Below, piece by piece: positions 1-6,304 of a stretch of DNA of 8,778 nt (position 1 is the stretch's first letter; each line of letters starts with the position of its first letter). Origin of the DNA: an uncultured Rhodospirillales bacterium (lineage in GTDB: Bacteria; Pseudomonadota; Alphaproteobacteria; Acetobacterales; Acetobacteraceae); the NCBI GenBank assembly GCA_903928045.1, contig CAIYPH010000546.1, positions 1 through 8,778 of the forward strand. Direction: 5' to 3'. The notes beneath the pieces are model-generated. The model saw only the letters and a list, made by a program, of their open reading frames with translations. It searched no databases and was not told where the DNA came from. The position numbers were made by a program, and so were the translations under genes.

Positions 1-172
1 GCTGCGGCCGCCGGCGATCTCGTGGGGCATCCTGTTGCAGGATGCGCAGTCGATCCAGTCGCTGGCGCTGGCGCCGTGGCTGTTGTCAGCGGCGGTACCG
101 GTGATCCTGGTGATATTGGCGTTCAACTTCCTGGGCGACGGCCTGCGTGACGCGGCGGACCCCTATGGTTGA
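1..172 (+). CDS. ABC peptide/nickel-type permease, DppC/OppC-like (3' end only)
   Basis: This is the C-terminal 56 residues of an inner-membrane permease, cut off by the left edge; the reading frame starts at base 2 and ends at TGA 170-172. What remains begins LRPPAISWGILLQDAQ, has one strongly hydrophobic segment (about residues 26-45 of the fragment, WLLSAAVPVILVILAFNFLG) and closes with [13 protein letters not shown] 'SWG..L..A' loop followed by a last transmembrane helix and 'N.LGDGLRDA.DP' is the standard end of DppC/OppC-type permeases, which form the second channel subunit of peptide, opine and nickel importers. The EAA loop that contacts the ATPases would lie upstream and is not visible. 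The gene overlaps the next ATPase start by 8 bases, so they are cotranscribed. The substrate cannot be told from this piece. Confidence 0.93.
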   Translation, partial: LRPPAISWGILLQDAQSIQSLALAPWLLSAAVPVILVILAFNFLGDGLRDAADPYG

Positions 173-1187
173 GCCGATCCTCTCCGACCCCATCCTTTCT
201 GTGCGGGGCCTCCACACCTCCTTCACCGCGCAGGAGGGCACGGTGCGCGCGGTCGATGGCGTCAGCTTCAACGTGTTCGAGGGGCGCACGCTCGGCGTGG
301 TCGGCGAAAGCGGTTGCGGCAAGTCGGTGACCGCGCGGTCGATCCTCGGCATTGTCGAGCGGCCCGGGCGGGTTACCGGCGGCGAAATCCTGCTGCGGCC
401 CGGCGATGGCGGCGCGCCGGTGGACCTGCTGAAACTCTCGCCGGAGGCCATGCGCAAGGTGCGCGGGCGGGAGATCGGGCTGGTGTTCCAGGAGCCGATG
501 GCCTCGTTTAGCCAGTACTACACGATCGGCAACCAGATCGGCGAAGGCATCCGCCTGCATCTCGGGCTCGATGCCAAGGCGGCACGCGAGCGGGCGATCG
601 AGTTGCTGGACATGGTGGGCGTGCCGCAGCCCTCGCGGCGGGTGGATGAATATCCGTTCCAGCTCTCGGGCGGCCTGCGCCAGCGGGTGATGATCGCGAT
701 GGCGCTGTCCTGCGATCCGCGCGTGCTGATCGCCGATGAGCCGACCACCGCGCTCGACGTGACCACCCAGGCGCAGATTCTCGATCTGCTCAGGGATTTG
801 CAGGAGAAGAAGGGCCTCGCGATCATCCTGATCACCCATGACATGGGGGTGATCGCTGAAATGGCGCATGACGTGGCGGTGATGTATCTCGGCCGCGCGG
901 TGGAGACCGGGCCGGTGCGCGATATTTTCCGCGCGCCGCGCCACCCATATACGCGGGCCCTGCTGCGCTCCATCCCGACCGTGCTGGCCAAGCCGCGCTC
1001 GCGCCTGCCGACCATCGAGGGTTCCATCCCGCACCCGTTCAACCGGCCGCAGGGCTGCGCCTACCACCCGCGCTGCGTTGAGATCATCGACGACCAGTGC
1101 CGCACCGAGGAACCGCCGGAGGCCGGGCCCGAGACGCACCGCATCCGCTGCTTCCTGCATGGCGGGCGCAAGGGAGCGGCGGCATGA
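165..1187 (+). CDS. ABC transporter ATP-binding protein, OppD/DppD type
   Basis: This 340-residue ATPase energises a peptide/nickel-type importer on the cytoplasmic face and pairs with the next gene product. Visible motifs: Walker A GESGCGKS (47-54), Q-loop FQEP (Q109), signature LSGGLRQR (167-174), Walker B VLIADEP (187-193), D-loop ALDV (196-199) and switch His225 in ITHD. The family's C-terminal oligopeptide-binding extension follows, with Cys298, Cys304, Cys312 and Cys329. This CX5C...C...C pattern matches the iron-sulphur site reported in OppD/DppD-type ATPases. I chose ATG 165 (MVEPILSDP), which overlaps the permease stop by 8 bases. An in-frame GTG at 147 would add six residues (MTRRTP) and cannot be excluded, because neither start has a strong ribosome site. 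The end overlaps the next gene in ATGA. The peptide-importer class is firm; the substrate (peptide, opine, glutathione or nickel) is unknown. Confidence 0.95.
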   Translation: MVEPILSDPILSVRGLHTSFTAQEGTVRAVDGVSFNVFEGRTLGVVGESGCGKSVTARSILGIVERPGRVTGGEILLRPGDGGAPVDLLKLSPEAMRKVRGREIGLVFQEPMASFSQYYTIGNQIGEGIRLHLGLDAKAARERAIELLDMVGVPQPSRRVDEYPFQLSGGLRQRVMIAMALSCDPRVLIADEPTTALDVTTQAQILDLLRDLQEKKGLAIILITHDMGVIAEMAHDVAVMYLGRAVETGPVRDIFRAPRHPYTRALLRSIPTVLAKPRSRLPTIEGSIPHPFNRPQGCAYHPRCVEIIDDQCRTEEPPEAGPETHRIRCFLHGGRKGAAA

Positions 1188-2197
1188 GCGAGACGTTGCT
1201 CGAGGTCCGCGGCCTCAAGAAGCACTTCCCGATCCGCAAGGGGCTGCTGCGGCGGGTTGCCGGGCAGGTGCGGGCCGTCGATGGGGTGAGCTTCTCGGTG
1301 CGCAAGGGCGAGACGCTGGCGCTGGTGGGGGAATCCGGCTGCGGCAAGACCACGGTGTCGCGCTGCATTCTCCGCGCGCTGGCGCCCACGGCCGGGGAAA
1401 TCAACTTCACCATTGCGGGCAAGACGGTCGATCTTGCCAAGCTCAGCCGGGCACAGCTGCGCCCGCTGCGCCGGCACATGCAGATGGTGTTCCAGGACCC
1501 CTATTCCTCGCTCAACCCGCGCATGGTGGTTGGCGACATCATCGGCGAGCCGCTGCTGATCAACGGCATGACCGATCGCGCCGAGCGGCGCCGGCGGGTG
1601 TTGGAGCTGATGGAGCTGGTGCAGCTGCCGGCCGCCTACATCAACCGCTTCCCGCACGCCTTCTCCGGCGGGCAGCGCCAGCGCATCGGCATCGCCCGCG
1701 CGCTCGCCCTCAACCCCGAGCTGATCGTGGCGGACGAGCCGGTTTCCGCGCTCGACGTGTCGGTGCAGGCGCAGATCCTCAATCTGCTGATGGATTTGCA
1801 GGATCGCCTCAAACTCACCGTTCTGTTCGTCGCGCATGATCTCTCGGTGGTGAAGCACGTCGCCGACCGGGTGGCCGTCATGTATGTCGGGCGCATGGTG
1901 GAGCTGGCCGAGACCGAGGCGCTCTATTCCCGCCCGCTGCATCCCTATACCGAGGCCCTGCTGTCGGCCGCGCCGACCCCAGTGCCGGATGCGATCAGCA
2001 CCCGCATCATCCTGGAGCGGGAAATCGCCGACCCCGCCAACCCGCCGCCGGGCTGCGCCTTCCATCCGCGCTGCGGCCATGCCACCGAGCGGTGCAAGCA
2101 GGAACGGCCGGAGATGACCGAAGTCGAGCCCGGGCGGTTCGTCGCGTGCCTGCGCTGGGACGAATTGTCGCTGCGCGGCATAGCCGCAATGAGCTGA
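1184..2197 (+). CDS. ABC transporter ATP-binding protein, OppF/DppF type
   Basis: This 337-residue ATPase is the second nucleotide-binding subunit of the importer and should form the heterodimer with the preceding gene product. Motifs: Walker A GESGCGKT (49-56), Q-loop FQDP (Q104), signature FSGGQRQR (160-167), Walker B IVADEP (181-186), D-loop ALDV and switch His218 in VAHD. The C-terminal extension again carries four cysteines (291, 297, 304, 322), a possible iron-sulphur site. 'KKHFPIRKG' near the N terminus and '[11 protein letters not shown]' are typical of the F-type partner. The start ATG 1184 overlaps the upstream TGA in ATGA, with an AGGGAG ribosome site at 1171-1176; a longer in-frame start at 1097 would only translate the upstream gene's tail out of frame. 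It is the last gene of the operon on this strand. Both ATPases look intact. Confidence 0.95.
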   Translation: MSETLLEVRGLKKHFPIRKGLLRRVAGQVRAVDGVSFSVRKGETLALVGESGCGKTTVSRCILRALAPTAGEINFTIAGKTVDLAKLSRAQLRPLRRHMQMVFQDPYSSLNPRMVVGDIIGEPLLINGMTDRAERRRRVLELMELVQLPAAYINRFPHAFSGGQRQRIGIARALALNPELIVADEPVSALDVSVQAQILNLLMDLQDRLKLTVLFVAHDLSVVKHVADRVAVMYVGRMVELAETEALYSRPLHPYTEALLSAAPTPVPDAISTRIILEREIADPANPPPGCAFHPRCGHATERCKQERPEMTEVEPGRFVACLRWDELSLRGIAAMS

Positions 2198-2248
2198 AAA
2201 AGCCGGGCGTTACCTTACGTTTCTTGACCCCGCCCGAAGCTCCGCGAG

Positions 2249-2267
2249 GATGACCCAGATGGTCATC
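2249..2267. promoter_or_regulatory. Perfect 7-bp inverted repeat over the regulator's start region
   Basis: GATGACC (2249-2255), a five-base spacer CAGAT, and GGTCATC (2261-2267) form a perfect inverted repeat 51 bases after the ATPase stop. It covers both ATG codons (2250 and 2259) that could start the following MarR-type gene. As DNA, a 19-bp palindrome is the right size for a MarR-dimer operator, so autoregulation is a reasonable inference. As RNA it would be a short hairpin over the start codons, or a weak end-of-operon stem for the ABC genes; it has no following U-run. A TTGACC at 2224-2229 resembles a -35 box, but I see no convincing -10 at the right distance. Confidence 0.4.
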
Positions 2268-2658
2268 TCGCCCCGTACAAAGGGGTGAACCGAGTCAGGA
2301 GCCTGAATTTCCGGTCACTCTGCCCCCCGAACTTGCCGCCGCCATTCTGCGGGAGGTCATCGTCGGCCTTGTCCGCCGCGATGGGCCGGCCTTGTCGTCG
2401 CATCAGCTCGGCGTGTTCCTGACCTGCTATTCCGTCGACGGCGAACATACCGTGCGCGGCCTCGCGCAACGGCTGGACGTGTCGAAGTCGGTCATCACCC
2501 GCTCGCTCGACAAGCTGACCGCCCTCGGCCTCGCCGAGCGTGCGCCGGATCCACGCGACCGCCGCAGCGTGCTCGTGGCCCGCACCGCGGCCGGCGAGGC
2601 GCTGATGCGCGAGATCACCGGCGCCGCCGTGCAGTCGGCGGCGGGCTGGCAGGGGTAG
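2259..2658 (+). CDS. MarR-type winged-helix regulator, probably frameshifted near its start
   Basis: This is a short DNA-binding regulator. In the frame ending at TAG 2656-2658 the protein reads LPPELAAAILREVIVGLVRR (an amphipathic first helix), then SSHQLGVFL, a helix-turn-helix HTVRGLAQRLDVSKSVITRS, and a wing with DPRDRRSVLVART. These are the order and motifs of a small MarR-family protein. The frame is open from 2254, yet it has no ATG, GTG or TTG before TTG 2392, which would delete the first helix. The plausible start, ATG 2259 with GAGGA at 2246-2250, is in another frame and stops at TGA 2286. Skipping one base in the GGGG run at 2282-2285 joins the two smoothly. So this is either a one-base insertion (mutation or sequencing error), a +1 recoding site, or a truncated TTG-start protein of 88 residues. 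Coordinates span the likely full gene. The family is fairly sure; the regulated genes are unknown. Confidence 0.7.
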
Positions 2659-2659
2659 C

Positions 2660-2696
2660 GCGCCCCTTCCCCCGCGGAAAATGGGGGGAAAGGCGC
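2660..2696 (+). terminator. Strong hairpin after the MarR-type gene
   Basis: Two bases after the TAG stop, a 14-base arm (2660-2673) can pair with 2683-2696 around a nine-base loop. There are two mismatches and one G-U pair, and the stem is anchored by GCGCC/GGCGC and CCCCC/GGGGG. The position suits a transcription end for the regulator. No T-run follows the stem, so intrinsic termination would be weak or Rho-assisted. Confidence 0.45.
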
Positions 2697-2732
2697 CGGC
2701 GGAGAAAATTTCCGGCCCACGCAAAAAATACC

Positions 2733-2761
2733 TTGCGGCAAACCGATATGTCATTTATAGT
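2733..2761 (+). promoter_or_regulatory. Sigma70-like promoter upstream of the small ORF
   Basis: TTGCGG (2733-2738) and TATAGT (2756-2761) are separated by exactly 17 bases, in an AT-rich pocket of otherwise very GC-rich DNA. The start codon of the small ORF lies 33 bases beyond the -10. The -10 sits in an imperfect inverted repeat, ATTTATAG (2753-2760) and CTGTAAAT (2768-2775) with one mismatch, which could be an operator for a regulator such as the adjacent MarR-type protein. The operator role is inference. Confidence 0.45.
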
Positions 2762-2794
2762 TTCCTCCTGTAAATCGGGAGTGACATTCACCGT

Positions 2795-3151
2795 ATGACC
2801 CGCCTGCCCGCCCCTCCCCCGATCGCCGCGCCCGGCATCGCCGCGATATGCGCGCTGCTGCACGCGCTGCTGGCCGCCCTCCTGGGCGTGGACCGGCCGC
2901 GTGCGCGCGCGCTGGCGGGGGTGCTGGATTGCGCCCTGCCCCTGGCCGCGGAGATCGACATGGGGTCCGAGCCGGAGGTGGAGTGGATCCTCGTGCCGGC
3001 GCCGTGGCGGGCCGGGCGCTGGTGGGTAAAGCCGCGCCGAGGCGCCCATGTCGCCGCAAGCCCCTGCCAACCCGCGCCGCGCGCGGCCCGGGTGCGCGCG
3101 CCCCCATACAGTCCCACACCCTCAGGAGATCCGCTCACCGGCATGGCCTGA
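2795..3151 (+). CDS. Unrecognised small protein, 118 residues
   Basis: I do not recognise this protein. It starts MTRLPAPPPIAAPG, has a hydrophobic alpha-helical stretch at about residues 14-31 (GIAAICALLHALLAALLG), then a more ordinary segment with EVEWILVPAPWRAGRWWVKP (about 61-80), and ends in a Pro/Arg/Ala-rich tail. Third codon positions are almost all G or C for the first 80 or so codons, as in the neighbouring real genes. This weakens over the last 30 codons, so the original gene may have ended earlier or been altered by a frameshift. ATG 2795 is the first start after an in-frame stop at 2771. GGAG lies at 2778-2781, a rather long 13 bases upstream. A good promoter precedes it. The hydrophobic stretch could be a membrane anchor or just a helix; there is no clear signal peptidase site. 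Confidence 0.5.
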   Translation: MTRLPAPPPIAAPGIAAICALLHALLAALLGVDRPRARALAGVLDCALPLAAEIDMGSEPEVEWILVPAPWRAGRWWVKPRRGAHVAASPCQPAPRAARVRAPPYSPTPSGDPLTGMA

Positions 3152-3206
3152 CGGCGATGCGCGGGCGATGTCGCGCGCCCAACGCCTAGGCTCGCAAAAT
3201 CCCAAC

Positions 3207-3220
3207 CGCGGGATGCCGCG
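3207..3220 (-). terminator. Short GC hairpin directly after the oxidoreductase stop
   Basis: CGCGG (3207-3211) and CCGCG (3216-3220) pair perfectly around GATG and abut the stop codon of the minus-strand oxidoreductase at 3221-3223. The stem is only five pairs and has no U-run after it on the minus strand. It is therefore a weak candidate for the end of the minus-strand operon. The 69 bases between the two convergent genes (3152-3220) hold nothing else I can support. Confidence 0.25.
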
Positions 3221-4321
3221 TCAGACGCCAATCGCCTCGGTTCGCCCCGACCCCGCCGCGCGAATACCGGCATCAAGGATGGCGGTGGCGGCGAGGTTCA
3301 TCGGGATGGCGAGCGTGGGGTGGAGCGGCGCGCCGGTTTCGAGATGGCGCAGGAAGGCCTCGCCGATGCTCGCCTCACCCACCGGCAGGTCATCGCCTCT
3401 GATAATCTCGTCCGGCCCGGCGGCTTTGGTGCGGTAGATCAGGATATCCGCGCCGTCGATCACCATGGTGCCGCGCGTCCCATAGAGGATCGGCCCGTTG
3501 GGCATGCCGTTATGGATGGTGGTCCAGCTGGCTTCGATGATGGCGAAGGCACGGGCGAAGCGGAGCAGCAGGACAGCGTTGTCGTCGGCGTCGCCAGGGC
3601 TCATCAAATTGGCGCGCATGGCCTGCACGTTGGCCGGCGGCGCATCGAGCAGCCAGGCGGCGAGGCAGGCGCCGTAGCAGCAATAGTCGAGCAGGGCGCC
3701 GCCGCCATCGGACTCACGGTGCCACCATTCGGCGGATTTCTCGGCCTCGGAGACCAGGCCGATCACGGTATTCCCGGGGTGCAGGCTGCCATGGGCGAGC
3801 GGGCCGAGCGAGGCGGCGTTGCGCCATTTCAGCTCCCACACCTCGCCGATGGCGCCGGCCGCCAGCAATTCCTTGGCTTTGCGGAGCGCGGGGCGCCAGG
3901 TGATCGGCCAGTTGACGGCGAGCGTGACGCCATGGGACGCGGCGGCTTCGACCATGCGCTGCGCATCGGCGAGGCTGGCGGCCATCGGCTTCTCGGTGAC
4001 CATATGGACGCCGGCTTCGGCCAGGGCCTCGGCGATTTCGGCGTGGCGGGCGATTTCCGGGCAGAAAATCGCGATGTCGAGGTTTTCGGCGGCGATCATC
4101 TCCCGGTAGTCGGCATAGGCGCGGGGATTGCCCGGCTGGGCCAAGGCGCGGGCGAGATTGGCGCGGCGGCTGCCTTCGACGGTGGTCAGCGATGGGCTGT
4201 GCGGCACGGTGTCCGCACAGGCCACGAGATCGACCCGGCCGGTGGCGAGGAAGCGGTCCACCAGCTCGTTGACGTGCATATGGGCGAACCCGATCACCCC
4301 CAGCCGGTAGCGCCGCGCCAT
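3221..4321 (-). CDS. Gfo/Idh/MocA family oxidoreductase
   Basis: This is a 366-residue NAD(P)-dependent dehydrogenase of the family that oxidises sugars, inositols and related polyols. The N-terminal Rossmann domain opens RYRLGVIGFAHMHV (residues 4-17), with GxxGxxH in place of the usual GxGxxG. The catalytic-lysine motif EKP is at 110-112. The C-terminal alpha/beta domain carries GGGALLDYCCYGACL (207-221), where the common D-x-G-x-H active-site motif reads D212-Y-C-C-Y216. His replaced by Tyr is seen in some subfamilies, so the enzyme may be active with altered proton transfer. Start ATG 4321 lies five bases after the preceding gene's stop with no good ribosome site, so translation probably depends on coupling; a longer in-frame start at 4489 would only read through that gene. 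It is the last gene of a three-gene minus-strand operon. The substrate cannot be read from sequence. Confidence 0.93.
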   Translation of the reverse strand: MARRYRLGVIGFAHMHVNELVDRFLATGRVDLVACADTVPHSPSLTTVEGSRRANLARALAQPGNPRAYADYREMIAAENLDIAIFCPEIARHAEIAEALAEAGVHMVTEKPMAASLADAQRMVEAAASHGVTLAVNWPITWRPALRKAKELLAAGAIGEVWELKWRNAASLGPLAHGSLHPGNTVIGLVSEAEKSAEWWHRESDGGGALLDYCCYGACLAAWLLDAPPANVQAMRANLMSPGDADDNAVLLLRFARAFAIIEASWTTIHNGMPNGPILYGTRGTMVIDGADILIYRTKAAGPDEIIRGDDLPVGEASIGEAFLRHLETGAPLHPTLAIPMNLAATAILDAGIRAAGSGRTEAIGV

Positions 4322-4326
4322 GGCGG

Positions 4327-5223
4327 CTACAGCAGGTCCGCCACTGCTTCGCGGTAGCGGGTGATGGCGTCGAGATGGGCGGCGTAGGTGGTGCCGGCGA
4401 TGCGGGAGTGAATCGCAGAGTTGAACGTGGTGTGGATGGTGGCGTGGCTCACCCCCGCCGCCTTCCAGAAGGCGATCTCCTTGCGCCAATCATCCGGCCC
4501 GCCCTTGCCGGCGGAGACCCAGACCTCGATGCCGACATCGGCCGGATCGCGCCCGGCCTCGCGGGTGAGGCGGCGGAGTTTCTTGAAGGCGGCCAGCGCG
4601 TCATCGCCGGGCGGCCAGGCATTGGGCATCATGCCGTCACCGTATTTGGCGGCGCGGCGGAAGGTGGCCTCGACATGGCCGCCGAACCAGACCGGCACCT
4701 TGCCGGAGGGCGGGCGGGGGTTGATGCCGCCATCGTCGAGCTCGTGGAAGTCGCCCTTGAAGGTGACATGCGGGTTGGCCCACAGCGCCTGCATGAAGCG
4801 CACCTGCTCCTCGGAGATTTTGCCGCGCTGGTGGAAATCGACGCCGAGGCCCTGGAACTCGATCTCGTTCCAGCCGACGCCGACGCCGAGGCGGAAGCGG
4901 CCCTCGGAGAGGATATCGAGGCAGGCGGCCTGCTTGGCGACCAAAGCGGCCTGGCGCTGGGAGAGGATCAGCACGCCGGCGGCGAAGCCAATTTTGGAGG
5001 TGACGCCGGCGAGGTAGCTGAACAGCACGAAAGGGTCGTGATAGGCGGTGGCGGTGGTGCCCATGCGGCGGCCGGCGGTGTCGGCCGCGGGGTTCTTGCC
5101 GAGGACGTGGTCAGGCCCGACGAGATAGTCATAGCCGAGCGCTTCAGCGGCCTGCGCGTAGTCGCGCAGGATGGCCGGCCCGGCGCCGATATCGCCGACC
5201 GGCAGAGATGCTCCGATGTGCAT
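4327..5223 (-). CDS. Luciferase-like (LLM) flavin oxidoreductase, Rv2161c-like
   Basis: This is a 298-residue TIM-barrel oxidoreductase of the bacterial-luciferase superfamily. It resembles the group annotated as 'F420-dependent oxidoreductase, Rv2161c family' (TIGR03619-like). Features: an N-terminal strand MHIGASLPVGD, AEALGYDYLVGPDHV (26-40), HDPFVLFSYLAGVT (62-75), the hallmark GRFRLGVGVGWNEIEF (108-123), the barrel strand VPVWFGG (176-182) and GDGMMPNAW (196-203). Length is normal and no piece is missing. Although the family name says F420, members in proteobacteria may use FMNH2 with a partner reductase, and nothing here decides the cofactor. Start ATG 5223 has a strong GGGGAGG site five bases upstream, which is itself inside a hairpin. 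It follows the dioxygenase gene by 75 bases and precedes the Gfo/Idh/MocA gene by 5, so the three probably act on one pathway. Substrate unknown. Confidence 0.92.
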   Translation of the reverse strand: MHIGASLPVGDIGAGPAILRDYAQAAEALGYDYLVGPDHVLGKNPAADTAGRRMGTTATAYHDPFVLFSYLAGVTSKIGFAAGVLILSQRQAALVAKQAACLDILSEGRFRLGVGVGWNEIEFQGLGVDFHQRGKISEEQVRFMQALWANPHVTFKGDFHELDDGGINPRPPSGKVPVWFGGHVEATFRRAAKYGDGMMPNAWPPGDDALAAFKKLRRLTREAGRDPADVGIEVWVSAGKGGPDDWRKEIAFWKAAGVSHATIHTTFNSAIHSRIAGTTYAAHLDAITRYREAVADLL

Positions 5224-5228
5224 GCTGT

Positions 5229-5253
5229 CCTCCCCAATGAATTCGCGGGGAGG
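5229..5253 (-). promoter_or_regulatory. Hairpin enclosing the ribosome site of the LLM gene
   Basis: On the minus strand CCTCCCC (5253-5247) pairs perfectly with GGGGAGG (5235-5229) around an 11-base loop. The second arm is the Shine-Dalgarno sequence of the LLM gene, and its start codon is five bases further on. A perfect seven-pair, all G/C-rich stem would hide the ribosome site unless translation from the upstream dioxygenase gene, or a ligand or protein, opens it. The structure is seen in sequence; the regulatory effect is inference. Confidence 0.45.
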
Positions 5254-5298
5254 TTAGAGCAAGGCTGCGGGCCGGGCCAGTGGGAAGCCGGTGATACG

Positions 5299-6138
5299 TT
5301 AGCCGGCGGTGGGGCGCGGGGTGTTCACCCGCCGTTGCAGATGCATCAGCATCTCAGCGGTGTTCATGGCGGGATCGACATCGCGCGGTTTGAAGCCGGT
5401 GCCCTCGATGATGTCCGTCCGGTTTGCCTTGGCATAGAGGCGCGGCGGCAGTGCGGGATCGTGCTTGTCGGTCAGGCGCGGGGGGATCGAGGTCCATTCC
5501 GAGGTGCGGGGCGCGTCGGCGGGGCCGTAATAGAGATGCATCGTCCGGCGGGAGGCCGAGCCGAGCTTAAGCTTGCCGGCATGGATGCAGCGGGCGTGGA
5601 AGATGAAGGCCGAACCGGCGGGGCCGAGCGCATCGAACTCCATGCCGGGCAGGACCTCCTCCGGGCGCATGTCCACCCGGCCGGCATGGGTCTGCGGGAC
5701 GATGCTGAAGCAGTGATCGCGCTCGGTGACGTCGGTGAGGTAGTAGACGACGGAGATCGCGTTGATTTCGTGCCGGCGCTCGAAACTGCGGATGATGTCG
5801 CGGTGCCAGCCCTTGAGCTCGCCCGTGGTGTCCGTGGGGTTGCGGATCATCAGCGAGAGCTCTTCGAAGGCGATGTCATCGCGCAGGAGTTTTTGCACGG
5901 TGCGCAGGATTTGCGGATTCTCGATCGCGCCGTCGAAGGCATCCGTGCGTGGCAGCACATCGACGGTCTGGATGAAGGATGGGCTGAAATGCGCCCATTC
6001 ATCGGGGTAGTCAGCGATGTAGCGATCGAAGGCGGCGTTGAGAGTGCGGACCTCGGTGGGGGTGAGCGCGTTCGGGATGACGACGAAGCCACGGTCGTCA
6101 AACTCGGCGATGATCCGGTGATCGGCTTCGTTTTGCAT
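5299..6138 (-). CDS. Phytanoyl-CoA dioxygenase (PhyH) family, Fe(II)/2-oxoglutarate oxygenase
   Basis: This 279-residue protein looks like a non-haem iron, 2-oxoglutarate-dependent hydroxylase of the PhyH family. The N terminus IIAEFDDRGFVVIPNALTPTEV (9-30) is the typical opening. The metal ligands are visible as H112-R-D114 in GWHRD and distal His186 in FIFHARCIHAGKL. Arg197/Arg198 follow in SASRRTMHLYYG, where one would bind the carboxylate of 2-oxoglutarate, so the site appears complete. Family members hydroxylate very different substrates (fatty acyl-CoAs, ectoine, proline-like compounds, phosphonates), so the substrate is open. ATG 6138 is chosen because GGAGG lies seven bases upstream and the helical domain starts right there; an in-frame start at 6369 would run back through the divergent aminotransferase promoter. 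It is the first gene of the minus operon (dioxygenase, LLM, Gfo/Idh/MocA) and diverges from the aminotransferase across 166 bases. Confidence 0.93.
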   Translation of the reverse strand: MQNEADHRIIAEFDDRGFVVIPNALTPTEVRTLNAAFDRYIADYPDEWAHFSPSFIQTVDVLPRTDAFDGAIENPQILRTVQKLLRDDIAFEELSLMIRNPTDTTGELKGWHRDIIRSFERRHEINAISVVYYLTDVTERDHCFSIVPQTHAGRVDMRPEEVLPGMEFDALGPAGSAFIFHARCIHAGKLKLGSASRRTMHLYYGPADAPRTSEWTSIPPRLTDKHDPALPPRLYAKANRTDIIEGTGFKPRDVDPAMNTAEMLMHLQRRVNTPRPTAG

Positions 6139-6145
6139 GGGAGCG

Positions 6146-6166
6146 CCTCCGCAATCCGCAGGGAGG
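6146..6166 (-). promoter_or_regulatory. Hairpin enclosing the ribosome site of the dioxygenase gene
   Basis: On the minus strand CCTCC (6166-6162) can pair with the Shine-Dalgarno GGAGG (6150-6146) around an 11-base loop. The start codon is seven bases beyond. The stem is only five pairs, so it is weaker than the one before the LLM gene, but it has the same arrangement and the same loop length. The first arm also overlaps the candidate -10 box, which would leave it out of the transcript if that promoter is right. Confidence 0.3.
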
Positions 6167-6193
6167 ATAGGGGGCGATCCGGCTGTTTTACAA
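6164..6193 (-). promoter_or_regulatory. Candidate promoter for the dioxygenase operon
   Basis: On the minus strand TTGTAA (6193-6188) and TATCCT (6169-6164) are 18 bases apart, and the -10 ends 25 bases before the start codon at 6138. On the opposite strand TACAAT (6189-6194) in the same AT-rich spot resembles a -10 for the divergent aminotransferase, though without a good -35. The 166-base divergent gap is the natural place for shared control, but no convincing operator palindrome was found in it. Confidence 0.3.
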
Positions 6194-6304
6194 TCTGGAT
6201 GCGCTTGGAATCGCCTGGCCGCGGAGCGCAAAAAAGAATCGCTCCCGACCCTCGCAGCGGGCGAAGGGCCGGCATAGAGTGCAGCAGGATCATAGGAGGC
6301 CGGG

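Noticed and set aside
123..1160. Minus-strand 345-codon open frame over the first ATPase
   Set aside because: It is His/Arg/Ala-rich mirror sequence of a gene with all ABC motifs intact, so it is a shadow frame.
1061..2080. Minus-strand 339-codon open frame over the second ATPase
   Set aside because: Same as above: it is antisense to a fully motif-supported ATPase and has no recognisable fold.
2263..3276. Several overlapping minus-strand open frames opposite the MarR-type gene and small ORF
   Set aside because: None shows a family motif. They are Arg/Pro/Ala-rich, and the plus-strand regulator is recognisable. They can only be excluded with moderate confidence over 2700-3200, where the plus-strand ORF is also unproven.
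3320..4357. Plus-strand 345-codon open frame opposite the Gfo/Idh/MocA gene
   Set aside because: Composition is typical of an antisense frame, and the minus-strand product is unmistakable.
4321..4489. 168-base N-terminal extension of the Gfo/Idh/MocA gene
   Set aside because: It would translate the end of the LLM gene in another frame (Arg/His/Pro-rich), and the Rossmann strand begins right at ATG 4321.
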